A DNA stretch of 64,000 nucleotides from Mauremys mutica (lineage: Eukaryota > Chordata > Testudines > Geoemydidae), in assembly GCF_020497125.1 (NCBI RefSeq), contig NC_059072.1:75151697-75215696 (forward strand), written 5' to 3'. The notes beneath the pieces were generated by a model. It saw only the letters and a list, made by a program, of their open reading frames with translations, had not been told where the DNA came from and ran no database searches. Every line of letters starts with the position of its first letter. Positions within the stretch are counted from its first letter, which is position 1. The translations under genes were made by a program, and so were the position numbers. Positions 1 through 12,406 of this stretch are shown piece by piece.

Positions 1-118
1 ACAGTTTATTTCCATTGACCATCTGCAGGCACGGGTGCCCGCAGCTCCCAGTGGCCACAATTCACTGTTCCCAGCCAATGGGAGCTGTGGGAAGCAGCAT
101 GGGCCACAGGGACTGGAC
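1..118. mobile_element. hAT-type MITE fragment
   Basis: Partial copy of a GC-rich internal module (the CCAATGGGAGCTG type). Related modules sit inside the hAT MITEs at 28476-28979 and 54866-55184. It is cut by the window edge on the left and abuts an old CR1 fragment on the right. No terminal inverted repeat is visible, so the family call rests only on similarity to the other copies in this window. Confidence 0.5.
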
Positions 119-1400
119 ACAAAACTGGGTGAAATACTCCAGATATGGCCTCACTTGTGTCAAATAGAGGGGAATAATCACTTCCCTCAATCTGCTGGAA
201 ATCCTCCTACAAATGCAGGTCAATATGCTGTTAGCATTCTTGGCAATAAGGGCACACTCTTGTCTCATATCCAGCTTCTTGTCCACTGTAATCCCTGGGT
301 CCTTTTCTGCAGAACTGTTGCTTAGCCAGTTGGTCCCCAGCCTGTAGCAGTACATGGGATTCTTCCGTCCTAAGTGCAGGACTCTGCACTTGACCTTGTT
401 GAACCTTGTCATATTTCTTTTGGTGCAATCCTCCAATTTGTCTAGGTCACTCTGGACCCTATCCCTACCCTCCAGTGTATCTACCTCTCCCCACAGCTTA
501 GTGTCATCTGCGAACTTGCTCAGGGTGCAATCCATCCCATCATCCAGATTATTAATGAAGATGTTGAACAAAACCGGCCCCAGGACAAACCCCTGGGGCA
601 CTCTGCTTGATACCGTCTGCCAACTAGACATTGAGCCATTGATCACTACCCATTGATCCCAACAATCTAGCCAGCTTTCTGTCCACCTTATAGTCCATTC
701 ATCAAATCCATACTTTTTTATCTTGTTGGCAAAAATACTGTTGGAGGCTGTATCAAAAGCTTTGCTAAAGTCAAGATATATCATGTCCACCAGTTTCACC
801 ATATCCACAGAGCCAGTTATCTCATCATAGAAGGCAATCAGGTTGGTCAGGCATGACTTGCCCTTGGTAAATCCATGTTGACTGTTCCTGATCATTTTGA
901 ATCACTTGGAGGAGAGGAAGGTGAATTCCTTAAGGACCTGCTCCATGAGGTGAGGCTGACCTGTCTGTAGTTCCCAGATTCTCCTTCTCCCTTTTTTAAA
1001 GATGGGCACTATATTTGCATTTTTCCAATCGTCCTGGACCTCCCCCGATTGCTATGAGTTTTCAAAGATAATGGCCATTGGCTCTGCAATCCAGCTCCCT
1101 CAGCACCCTTGGATGCATTAGATCTGGCCCCATGGACTTGTGCATGCCCAGCTTTTCTAAACAGTCCTTAACCTGTTCTTTCACCACTGAGGGCTGCTCA
1201 CCTCCTCCCCATGCTGTGCTGCCCAGTGCAGCAGTCTGGGAGCTGACCTTGTCTGTGAAGACCGAGGCAAAAAAAGCACTGAGTACTTCAGCTTTTTCCA
1301 CATCATCTGTCACTAGGTTGCCTCCCCAATTCACTAAGGGTCCCACACTTTCCCTGACTTTCTTGTTGTGAACTCTCTTACTTGACATCACCTTCTGTTA
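119..1400 (-). pseudogene. CR1 LINE ORF2 fragment, old subfamily, decayed
   Basis: Read on the minus strand, this is the middle of a CR1 ORF2 reverse transcriptase. About 1391-1062 encodes the pre-RT linker, with the AFFASVFT and HPRVLREL signatures. 895-119 encodes RT motifs in order: [34 protein letters not shown] and FADDTKL, then the start of the C-terminal region. The two pieces are separated by stops and a frame change. The endonuclease and the 3' tail are missing. The wording differs from the intact CR1 at 35691-40301 and is closer to the bird-like subfamily, so this is a separate, older insertion. It makes no functional protein. Confidence 0.9.
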
Positions 1401-2675
1401 CTTCCCAGGCACAGAAGACTGCAAAGGTATGTGTTACTGTATAACCCCAAGTCTATTCCATAGGTTTGGAGAGGACTGCAGGTTATGCTTTACCTCCTCA
1501 CTCCTTATTACTCTCCCCTTTAACATTTTCCTGTTTGACTTGGCACTTACTAGCAGAGACAATTATTGAAGTTTTTCCTCTCAAGGGCAGCACTTGCTGA
1601 CAGAAGGATGCTGACTGTATTTAAATTTTTAAAAACATGCTTAATGTGAAGTGGCTGGAGATTTAATAATTGGAGAGCTGTGACTATTATGCCCATAACT
1701 ATTATAAAGATCCATTGATTTAAGGTTTTTTCTTGAACTGGGAATAACACGAAAGCTATGATATGATATTCCTCCTACCATGTTTACTATCATACTTCCT
1801 TAGAAATTATTAATATTGATGGTTACTGCTAAGAATTTGACAATAAATATCCATAAAAGGTAATTAAAACTAGTATATTTTTTTTGGAGAATCTGTTTTT
1901 ATGACAGGAGTTCTGGAAGTTGTTGGTTTTGAATTGATTACTTTGTTCCTGTACTAAATATAAAATGTAAGACCTTAACTATTTTAAGTGTATTTATTTC
2001 TATTGTAATTGTTGAGAGAGTTGAGTACTGCTTTATAATATTGACTTAAAGTTATGGTAGGCATATTACATGAATTATCCTTATGTAAAATTTCAAATTG
2101 CTATTATCTAAAATGACAAATGTAATATAATGCCTTTGTCCAACTTTACAGACAACCGTGTTGTAAAGGTTCACAACAGTAAGGTACATTAATTATTATT
2201 AATTATACAGGATCAAATTACAACACTTTACAGAGTCTGGTACTGTTCAATAAATCTCATTGTAAACCAGGAGATTGCTTTTGCATATGAAGTCTGTCTT
2301 CTCTAAATTCCAGGAGCAGAAAAGGGAAAGAATTGTGCCTCTACACCCAGCTTGCTCCAGGGGAGTTTAATCTGCTAGTGGCCCAGATCAGGACTTTGTT
2401 AGTCCCCTTTACACTAGCTCACCTACGCTGAACAGCATATTGGTGGGACAGGGCCAAAACTCCATCCATTCCCACTCATTTGCTAGGGAGAGGAGTAGTG
2501 GACACACAGAATCTGCTTTTTCCCTTGCCCCAATCCCAAGGTCTGTCCCAAGGGAGTATGTCTTACTCCCTTTGTGCTCCTGCATTGGAGCATAGGCGGA
2601 GCACTATCTGGCCCAATAGGATTACTTGTGGAGTAAAATACTACTCAACATGAGAGCAAAGGTGTTGGAATCTGG
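1401..2675. other. AT-rich non-coding stretch, nothing recognised
   Basis: AT-rich sequence without a coding-like reading frame or clear terminal repeats. It could hold decayed CR1 upstream sequence near its left end. Confidence 0.6.
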
Positions 2676-2800
2676 CCCTTATTATTTATATTACTGTCGC
2701 ACTCAGAGGCACCAATCAGGACTGGAGTCCTGTTTTGCTAGGGGCTGTAAGAAACAGTTCCTGCCCCAAAGAACTTACAATCTATTATTTTGGTGCACAA
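2676..2800 (+). repeat. Ancient amniote interspersed repeat (L3/MIR-like)
   Basis: Matches the familiar pattern of a short repeat with a GCTAGG-GGCTGT core followed by CCCCAAAGAACTTACAATCT. A related copy with GTGCTAGGTGCTGCACAAAC lies near 21775. Boundaries are approximate and the family name is from memory. Confidence 0.5.
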
Positions 2801-5690
2801 AAGATTTACGCATATAACTTCCATTCACATGAAGTATTAGTCATTTGAAGCAAGGTGCTAAAATGGATAATTCATTAGTACTAATAGGAGTTAGTACTAA
2901 GGCAATGAAAGGAAAATAGAACCCACTGACTTCCCCAGGGTTCCTTACAATAGCAATTTATTTATGCCAATCATTTTTTCTAGGAAAGGCAACTTCCATT
3001 GCCTCACTCTATTTGTACAGGAAACCTCCTGACATGTACATTTCTGAAACGCAATAACTTTGCTTTGATTTCAGAGAGTACTTAAAACAGACAAGTCAGC
3101 CCTCTTCAGCAGCACCACACTCTACTCAACTACTTTATTTTAAACCAATTCAACCCTGACTACATGAATAAATGCTGAATTTTGTTCAAGTGTTCTTGCT
3201 CCCCCTTCCCCATAAAAGCCATTATACCAAACTGCAGTGAGCACTTAATGGGGTCAGGTAGTAGTAATACCACAACCTGGTTCTTTATAGTGGAACTCAG
3301 CCAATAACTTGTGTGCCAGAACAAAAGCACAAGGTCATTCAAAAATCCTCCCTTTCAAATTCTCTCTCTTATCAAGGAGACAGTGGGTACCAAAGAATGA
3401 ATCTACTGCAGAGACTGAGGCATTCATTAATTTATTCTCCATCTCTCTGTTAAGGGTCACTGCCTAATTCTTTATATCCTCACAATGTATTAAATACAGA
3501 TAAGGCAGGACTGCATGTAACTTAACTTGAATGAGAGTACAGTGAAACAGAACAAAGTAATTCTTAAAATAAAGGAGCGACAGGTATTATTAGGCAAAAA
3601 AATGTAAATGTCCTTTTTATAACTTATCCATGAGAAGTGTGTAAACATTCAGCTAATGATTTATTTAAAATGGCTTGGGTGAATAAAGTGTTAAACTGAC
3701 AATACTTTGCTAAAATCAGAGACAATGCACTTTAGTGTCTCACTTACTAGCATATACAAAATTAAGACATCAGTAATGGCAGGAGGATTATTTAGGGTCA
3801 ATTAGCAGAGTGTTATTTTTTACAAGCCACATGTGATTTTAAAGAGAACTGACCATATATACTTGAGAGCCGGTGGTAGGCAAAAAATTTTGTGGAAAAA
3901 TCTATACATGCGGAAGGAAATATTATACGCATGTGGTGCTCAAGGACATTTCACGGGGATAGTATACATTACCTTATCAGTTGTCATGCAAATTCTGTCC
4001 TGTCCTCCATGGCCTTGGAGGAACCTTATATCATTGATGTTCCTCTACCTTAGGGGCTGAGGTTATGCAAAATGCTATACTGCATGCTGTGACCAATTCC
4101 AGCCCCCCCCAAAAGGGGGAGGAGGTAGGTGATGCAAAGAGGCAGTGCTGATGGATTTCTGATGATGAGAATCATACTAGGGAAGAAATACCATAGCCCC
4201 TACAGAACTAACCAGTGCAAAGCCTAGTTGCTTACACTATTGGCCAAATTCTGAAGATTTGTTGAGCAAAACTCCCATGAGACATCATTGGGAGTTTTAT
4301 CTGGGATGAGACTGCATGATTTGACCCCATCACAAAAATTACTGTTTTATTCCCTATGTTGAAGCTGTACAGATGAAAAGCAAAAATGTTAAGTTTTTAG
4401 TGACTATTGATAATCTGCATTTGAAATATGTTGTTATGAACCTTTCAGACCTTGAAGGTCTTAGATGGCATTTTTAGAATTAGTTTCACAGTGAATGACA
4501 TGACCAAAAAAACCCAACCTTGACAATAAATATTTAAACTGGATGCCAGTCATTCCTTCTTTGCCAGTTCAAATGTACATCCCTCCAGGAATTGCACTGA
4601 TCAACACTGGCACCTAAAATACCCTGCACAATATTAATAATACAATTAAAGAATGAAAACACCCAAATAAATTAAGGGGGACAGAAGGACATACATTGTT
4701 CAATGCCACTTTTCAAAGGAACAATCAGTGGCAATGCTAGAGCTTTCCTTTAACGTAAATGGGGTATTTTTTTACCCTCACTGCAAATATTTGCCAAAAA
4801 GGTTTAGAGCGGCCAGAGTGGCAGAAATATAAGGAGAAAAGATTTCTAGTTAGGACACTAATGGAAGATGTTCACCTCCCCTCCCTGAGCTAAAAAGGAT
4901 ACAAGTGGAAGCTGAGATGCCAAGCTACTGCCAGTCAGAGAACTATGGGCAACATGTTACCATCTCGTGGAAAAACCTTCAGGAGTGTAGAAACAGCAAA
5001 ATATCTGTATGTTTGAACTTGCACTTCCATCTGGATTCTCCCCTCAGAGAGGAAGGTTTAGGGGCTGATGATGGCTATAGGAGCGGCCTGCAAATCTCGT
5101 GGATCCTTGACCATGGTGAATGGAGGAAAGAAATCATTGGATCCCAGGCTATCCCCATGTAGGTAGGGCATGGACCTCTGCCTACTTTTCTGGCTTCTTT
5201 ACCAACTCAGCTGCCATTGGCTAACATATACTCCTGTCCTGGGATGTGTCTCTCCCAACTCCAAAATGAATTAAAAGGGATGAAGGGGAGTGAGTTACTG
5301 CTGCTGTAAGCTACAGTAACGATCCACTATATTTCCACTCTGAAAGCCATGGATTAGGTAGTAGAATACTCCATCAAATTAACTCTTTGCATATCACCAT
5401 GGTCTCCAGCTGCTCCTCAGCTCAACCTCATATCACCACACTCCACTCCCCATAGATTTGTAGCCCTTTACTGCACAGCATTGAAGAGGCGAGGCCTGTG
5501 TCAGCAGGTGAGTATGTAGAAGAGCTGTTGCTTTTCTGCCACAGTTCACTCCTACCTGGAGCAAATAATGGAAGACGGTAGCTCCTTCTCCATCTCAAGA
5601 GGTATAGAACTGACTAAAGAAATGTTTGGAAAGTGATGCACCTAAAAAGAATCTTGAAAATCAATGAGACTTGGACTCCTAGGCTACTTC
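2801..5690. other. Non-coding stretch, no gene recognised
   Basis: About 2.9 kb of AT-rich sequence. The only structure seen is a weak near-palindrome around 4245-4325, where AACTCCCATGA and TGGGAGTTTTA flank a short spacer, and a C8-A4-G5 run near 4085-4110. Short ORFs here show no family signature. Confidence 0.6.
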
Positions 5691-7817
5691 GGGTATGTCT
5701 ACACTATGGGATTATTCCGATTTTACATAAACCAGTTTAGTAAAACAGATTGAATAAAATCGAGTGCATGCAGCCACACTAAGCACATTAATTCGGTGGT
5801 GTGCGTCCACGGTCCGAGGCTAGCGTCGATTTCTGGAGCGTTGCACCGTGGGTAGCTATTCCGTAGCTATCCCATAGTTCCCACAGTCTCCCCTGCCCCT
5901 TGGAATTCTGGGTTGAGATCCCAGTGCCTGATGGGGCAAAAATCATTGTCGCGGGTGGTTCTGGGTAAATGTCGTCAGTCACTCCTTCCTCTGGGAAAGC
6001 AACGGCAGACAATCATTTCGTGCCCTTTTTCCCTGGATTGCCCTGGCAGATGCCATAGCATGGCAACCATGGAGCCTATTTTGCCTTTTGTCACTGTCAC
6101 CGTATGTGTACTAGATGCCGCTGACAGAGGCAATTCAGCAGCACTACACAGCAGCATTCATTTGCTTTTGCATGATAGCAGAGATGGTTATCAGCTGTTC
6201 TGTACCATCTTCTTCCATTGTAAATTGACAATGAGATGATGGTTACCAGTCCTTCTGTACTGTACTCTCTGCTGCTATCATGGGTGCCCCTGGCTCAAAT
6301 CAGCCAGGGGCGCAAAAGACAAAAATGGGAATGACTCCCCGAGTCAATCCCTCCTTTATGGTATCTAAAAATAGAATCAGTCCTGCCTAGAGTATGGGGC
6401 AAGTGTACTAGAGAACCAGTGTATCAGAGAACCAGAAAGCACAGCTGCTCCATGTCAGATCCCGCAGAAATGATGAGCTGCATGCCATACATGGGGGGTG
6501 CCCCTGCAACAACCCCACCTGTTGCTTCCCTCCTCCCCCAGCCTTCCTGGGCTACCGTTGCAGTGTCCCCCCATTTGTGTGATGAAGTAATAAAGAATGC
6601 AGGAATAAGAAACAGTGACTCGTTAGTGAGATAAAATGAGGGGAAGGCAGCCTCCAGCTGCTATGATAGTCCAGACAGGACATTAAGCAGTGTGGGGAAG
6701 AGGAGCCCAGCATCCCGCTGCTATGATAGTCCAGGCAGAACAGAATCTTTTCTTTACACATGAAGGGTGGGGGCTGATGGAGCTCAGCCCCCTGTTGCTA
6801 TGATGAAGACGGTTACCAGCCGTTCTGTACCATCTACTGGGAAGTAGTAGCACTCATGGGCTGATGATGAGGACGGATACCAGTCCTTCTGTACTGCATC
6901 ATCTGCCACAAGGCTGATGATGACGATGGATATCAAACATATTGTACCATCAGCCACCAAGGAGGGGGGGCGAGGATGCTACAGTTCAGTGCCGCAGCAT
7001 CGCATCTACCAGCAGCATTCAGTAAACATAGGGTGACATTTAAAAGAGTCAAGAGACGATTTTTTTCCCTTTTCCTTCTGGGGGTGGTGGTGGGGGGTAA
7101 ATTGACGAGCTATGCCCTGAACCACCCCGGACAATGTGTTATACCCTACAGGCATTGGGAGTTCAGCCAAGAATGCAAATACTTTTCGTAGACTGCAGGA
7201 ACTGTGGGATAGCTTGAATCCTCAGTCCCCACTCCCTCCCTCCATGAGCGTCCATTTGATTCTTTGGCTTTCCGTTACGCTTGTCATGCAGCAGTGTGCT
7301 GAGTCCCTGCTGCAGCCTCTGTCTGGAGATTTTTTAAAAATGCTTTGGAATTTCGTCTTCTGTAACGGAGCTCTGATAGAACAGATTTGTCTGCCCATAC
7401 AGTGATCACATCTGTACGGTCCATGCTGGAGCTCTTTTTGGATTTGGGACTGCATCGCCACCCGTGCTGATTGGAGCTCCACGCTGGGCAAACAGGAAAT
7501 TATATTCAAAAGTTCGCGGGTCTTTTCCTGTCTACCTGGCCACTGCATCTGAGTTCAGATTGCTGTCCAGAGCGGTCACAGTGGTGCACTGTGGGATACC
7601 GCCCGGAGGCCAATACTGTCGATTTGCGGCCACACTAACCCTAATCCGATATGGTAATACCGATATTAGCGCTACTCCTCTCGTTGGGGAGGAGTACAGA
7701 AACCGGTTTAAAGAGCCCTTTATATCGATATAATGGGCCTCTTAGTGTGGACGGGTGCGGCGTTAAATCAGTTTAATGCTCCTAAAATCGGTTTAAACGC
7801 GTAGTGTAGACCAGGCC
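5691..7817 (-). mobile_element. Non-autonomous PIF/Harbinger element
   Basis: The ends are imperfect inverted repeats. The left begins GGGTATGTCTACACTATG; the right, read inwards, begins GGCCTGGTCTACACTACG. Both continue into CGATTTTA blocks. TTA follows the right end and TTC precedes the left, fitting a decayed 3-bp TTA duplication. Read on the minus strand, the right half resembles the 5' region and start of the Myb/SANT-like gene in the Harbinger copy at 12017, including the ATGCAGTCCCA start near 7450, but the frame breaks after about 20 codons. The left half holds a ladder of DGYQ-type repeats on the plus strand. No transposase is present. Confidence 0.75.
6183..6955 (+). repeat. Degenerate internal repeats, GAYGGNTACCAG type
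   Basis: Five copies of a motif reading D-G-Y-Q-x-x-C-T start near 6183, 6238, 6808, 6872 and 6925, spaced 53-64 bp within two clusters. Between the clusters another motif, GCTATGATAGTCCAG, occurs near 6660 and 6720. The five copies are not all in one frame, so this is a decayed array. Its strand matches the transposase side of related elements, opposite to the Myb remnant. Confidence 0.65.
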
Positions 7818-9783
7818 TTAGGAACTTTAGAAACTTTTACCCTATGTTGGTAACATTTGCTACATGTGCAGCCGAGTCACCATGCTGATTTAGAAGGTTA
7901 GAAAAGAACACTGTCAGGGACTGTCTACTCTGGTCCATACTTGATGAGAAATTTACATATTCCCCTGGGAATACAAAGCACTGTAACTTGAGACAGTTTG
8001 TTTTATGGTATTGACCTGCATATAAATTCCATTTTGTAGTCCTATTTATAGAGAAATTCATATTGCAAAACTAGGAAAAGATTTATTTGTATGTTAAAGC
8101 AAAACTGAGTAATTTAAATACAGTTTTTGTGGCATTTTCAGTGATGGCACAAGCTAGTATGAAGTAATGAATTCATTTTATTTGAATTTTGGGGTTTTTG
8201 TTATGGATATCTAAATTCAATTTTTGTTCATCCATGGAACAACATGGAAGCCCTCCAGTGACCAATATAATAAGCAAACAGACAAAAGGCCAATGTTTTG
8301 AAATATAGAGACCCAGGTCTCTGTGCATCCACATTTGAATACATGTTGGAAAATATCTATTTGCATGTGAATTTAAATAATCTGCACACACAAACAGAGG
8401 TGATTTGTGGATTTTGGCCTACCCTTTTAAAACGCTTGGCCCAAAGTTATTGGTATTATATTTACAAAGAAACAAGATGGGTGTTGTGTTTTGATTAACA
8501 TTTCTAATAAGTCTATCCCATTAATGTGATTGCCATTTAATACTGTAACTTAATATTTTCTAAAGCAAACAAAATGTTAACCAATCCAAAATATACAGAA
8601 CATTCTAGTAATTAGAAAAAGAATGGTTGAGCTACATACATTATCTAAAACACCCAGCCTTGCTACAGGAGGATTAGCCATTTAAGTGGTCAAATGACAA
8701 CAAAACACAATTAGGATTAACTTGGTCCAATCCCTAGTTCACAGTTCCCTTCTGTGGTTTCATAAACATTAGTAGGAAGCCCAAATTTAGCATTAACTTT
8801 CTCTTGTTTTATCTGTCCATTTCAATGGACAACTGTTCTTTGTTTTGGCTCTTTTTATAGGCATGGTCTCATCTTTATATGGATGTACTGTTTGGGTTTT
8901 TTCCTCAAACTTGGCATGTTCTTTGTGTGATTGTTTTTTAAATAATCCTGAATATAAAATTGACATATATTGTTTGAAAATATTATAATGGCACATTTGC
9001 ACTGTTATAATTATTTAATGAGGGGAAAAAATCCCTCCAGGAATCCCTCTTTCCCTCTCAACCTAGGAATGATTCTTTTTTTAATTAACATTTTCAGACA
9101 AATGACATTTGCTATTTTAAAGCAATACTGCAGCCTGTAGTCATGTCTTAGACCTTCTGAAGCTAAAATGTGAGGGCAGCATGACTGTCCCTTAATGATT
9201 AATTTGTGGTTGCATAATTTTAAAGAGATTGTTAAAATTATGTCTTAGTAAAAGTGTACATGGTATGGCGTCATAATTTACTGGTGCTTGAAATTTTGAG
9301 TTAGCTATTCTGAGGTTTGAAAGATAACATGAAGTGGGACTGAAATGGTGCACAGGCTCTTTACAGGATCACTACACAGGGCTGAAATCCAGAGTATGTG
9401 TTTTAATATGCCTCAGTAGTACCTACTGAAGAGGTGAAGCCATCAATCTGCAAGTCGGGTGCTAAGTGCAGGTTTGTACTTCCTAGGAACTTATTTGCAC
9501 CATCCTTTCAAAGTAGTAATGAGAATAAAAATGATTAATGGGCAAAATGCCTTCAAGTTACTGAATCCTCAATTTTAGCCCATCCATCATTTTTCAGAGA
9601 CTCCAGTAATATTGGAACAGTATCAGTGAGTTATTTATTTAGGTTGTGTTGTTAATCAATCATTAAGGGGGGGGAGGCTGAAATTAGAAAGAAAGGAGGC
9701 TGTGTATGTCCTCTCCTGAAAAGACACACAGTTTATCTTTTGTAGATAGATAATTTTAAAAGAAAGCACACCCAAAGGGAGAT
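7818..9783. other. AT-rich non-coding stretch, nothing recognised
   Basis: About 2 kb of AT-rich DNA with short random ORFs. A run of eight G at 9667-9674 is the only notable low-complexity feature. No element ends were identified. Confidence 0.6.
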
Positions 9784-12016
9784 CAGGGCTGGCCTTACCA
9801 TGAGGCAAACTGAGGCGTCCGCCAGCGGTGCCAGACGGGGGGGCGGGAGGGGGAGGGGGGGGAGTGGCACTAGGACCCACAGTGTAGAAAATTGTGTCTG
9901 CTGCTGATACATATGTATTCTCTCTGCTCTAGATGCACAGAGATGGTCGAGTGCTGTGCTGGAGGAAGGAGGGCACAAGAGACATAACAGACAGGCAGGA
10001 GAAAAGGTGAGAGGGAATAACAGAAAGCAGCAGGAGCTGCAGGGAGAGAGAGGAGGAGGAGCCTCTTATGTAGCTCTCCAGCACCCCCAGGAGCCTGGAC
10101 TGATTAACACCAGCTTGTCAGGGAGCTTCTTGTTTCCTGCTGCTTCTCTGAACCCACTTGTGGAGAACAGGCAGTCAACTGAAGTAGTAGGAGCCAGTTA
10201 GGCTCTTAAGACGCTGATATCTTCCCTCACTCAGGCCCTGCTACCAGCCTGCTTATTTGTCCCCTTCAATTGAGTGTTGAGAGCCACTATAGCTGGCACA
10301 GAACAGCAGTAATGAGTGAAAGAAGAAAACACCCCTCTGGGGCAGCATTCAGAAAAAGAAAAAGCAAAGGAAGCTTTTCTATCTAAGCAAGAAGGAGCTC
10401 TCCTGAGATACATAGACACAAATGTTCACGTGAGCCTTCTGGCCCCAGTGAGGATGAGAGTGGTGAGGAGATGCCTGATCTTCCAGTTAGTCAGAGTACA
10501 GGTGACCTGGCAGCTACTGCAGGATCCATATCTCCATCTTAAATTGATGTAACCATGCACATTCTGAAAGAAAAGTGTAGATCAGAGAAGAGTGTGGTGG
10601 AGGTGCAAGAAACAGCTGATGCTGAGTTTAGTTCCTTAAGTCTACATGATCCAGGACTGTGGACCCACTTGAGCAATAGCCTGAGGGATTCCCTTGTACT
10701 GCATGGGCCTCAGCAAGTGAAAAACTTCATGTTCCTCAAAGAGAATGAAAATAGAAGTTTCCATCCAACACATTACTGGTGTGAAATCCCGAATGGTGAC
10801 AAAGTGGAGAGGCCATGGCTTATGTACACAAAAACCTAGAATGCTGCATACTGTTTTTGTTGCAAACTCTTCCAGTCTAATGTTCCAGCCACATTTGGGT
10901 TCTACAGCAACAAAGGACTGGAAAAATCTGGCTAGAAATCTGGCATGCCATGAGAAGGCAGCAAATCACCAGAGAGCATTCCATAGGTGGAAAGAGCTGG
11001 ATATGAGACTAAGGTTAAAGGCCACCATAGATGATCAGCATCAAGAGAAGATTGCATCAGAGTCTCTTTACTGGCAAAATGTTCTGAAAAGGCTCATTGC
11101 CATTGTGAGAATGCTTGCTACCCAAAACCTAGCACTGCGTGGCATTTCAGATCAGCTGTATGTGCCAAACAATGGAAACTTCCTTAACATTGTAGCGCTG
11201 ATGGCTGAGTTTGATGCTGTACTCCAGGAGCATCTAAGAAGAGTCACTACCCAAGAATGTACACACACCACTACCTTGGAAAAACAATTCAAAATGAGAT
11301 CAAACAGTTACTGGCAACAAAAGTCAAACAGAAGATTGTGGTAGATCTGAAGTCAGCAAGATATTACTCTGTTATTCTGGACTTCACACCTGATATCAGC
11401 CATGTGGAACAAATTACTTTAATGGTGCATTTTGTAACAACAGAACCTAGTGAAAATGTCCCTGCAATGGTGACTGTCAGAGAGCATTTTCTAGAATTTT
11501 ATGACATTGATGATACTACAGGAGCTGGTTTGACAAATGTGCTTCTTAAAAAGCTGGAAGATATGGGAATTGCGATATGAGAGGTCAGGGCTACGATAAT
11601 GGTGCCAACATGAGAGGAAAGAACAGAGGAGTGCAGACATGGATCCGAGAGTTAAACCCTCGAGATTTTTTTGTCCCATGCAGTTCTCATTCATTGAATT
11701 TGGTGGTCAGTGATGCAGCATCAGCTTCTGGTGAGGCTGTTGAATTTTTTAATATAATTCAAAGCATCTATGTATTTTTCTCTGTATCAACTCATCGATG
11801 GCAAATTTTGAAGCAACATCTCTGACAAGGAAACCACTGAGTACCACACAATGGGAAAGTCGAGTGGAGGTGATAAACCTATCAAACACCAAATTGGGAA
11901 GATAGATGATGCCATAGTTGCCGTTATGGAAGATAATGCTATGACAGGAACTGTTCGTGGGAGAACAGTGGCAGAGGGAAATGAACATACATAACTTCAA
12001 ATTTCTGTGTGACTTA
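9784..12016 (+). mobile_element. hAT element (ZMYM1-like), 3' truncated
   Basis: The left end CAGGGCTGGCCTTACCATG has the CAGGG start of hAT inverted repeats. The interior encodes a broken ZMYM1-like transposase. The right inverted repeat was not found: the sequence is interrupted at 12017 by a Harbinger element, and no continuation could be recognised beyond 14770. The left flank AGGGAGAT would be the 8-bp duplication, but its partner is missing. Confidence 0.65.
10312..12010 (+). pseudogene. ZMYM1-like hAT transposase remnant
   Basis: The likely original start is the ATG at 10312 (MSERRKHPSG), followed by a basic stretch and an early stop. A C2C2 TTF-type zinc-finger region follows near 10760-10880 (YWCEIPNGDK, then YCFCCKLF), with a stop between. 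From 11260 to 11580 the frame is open and reads as the DUF4371/RNase H-like core (KSARYYSVILDFTPDISHVEQ). A frame change leads to GQGYDNGANMRGKNRGVQ and the CSSHSLNLVV motif near 11590-11720, both typical of the ZMYM1-like family. The C-terminal dimerisation region is absent because the Harbinger insertion cuts it off. Many stops and frame shifts show it is dead. Confidence 0.85.
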
Positions 12017-12406
12017 GGCCTGGTCCACACTAGGACTTTAATTCGAATTTAGCAGCGTTAATTCGAATTAACCGTGCACCCGTCCACACCAGGAAGCCAT
12101 TTAATTCGACATAGAGGGCTCTTTAGTTCGAATTCTGTACTCCTCCCCGACAAGGGGAGTAGCGCTAAATTCGACATGGCCATGTCGAATTAGGCTACGT
12201 GTGGATGCAAATCGACCTTAGTAGCTCCGGGAGCTATCCCACAGTGCACCACTCTGTTGACGCTCTTGACAGCAGTCCGAGCTTGGATGCTCTGACCAGC
12301 CACACAGGAAAAGCCCCGTGGAAATTTGAATTCCTTTTCCTGTCTGGCCAGTTTGAATCTCATTTCCTGTGTGGACGTCGTGGCGAGCTCAGCAGCACTG
12401 GCAGCG

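Noticed and set aside
6183..6955. CRISPR-like repeat array
   Set aside because: The spacing is irregular, the repeats are degenerate and lie inside a eukaryotic Harbinger element.
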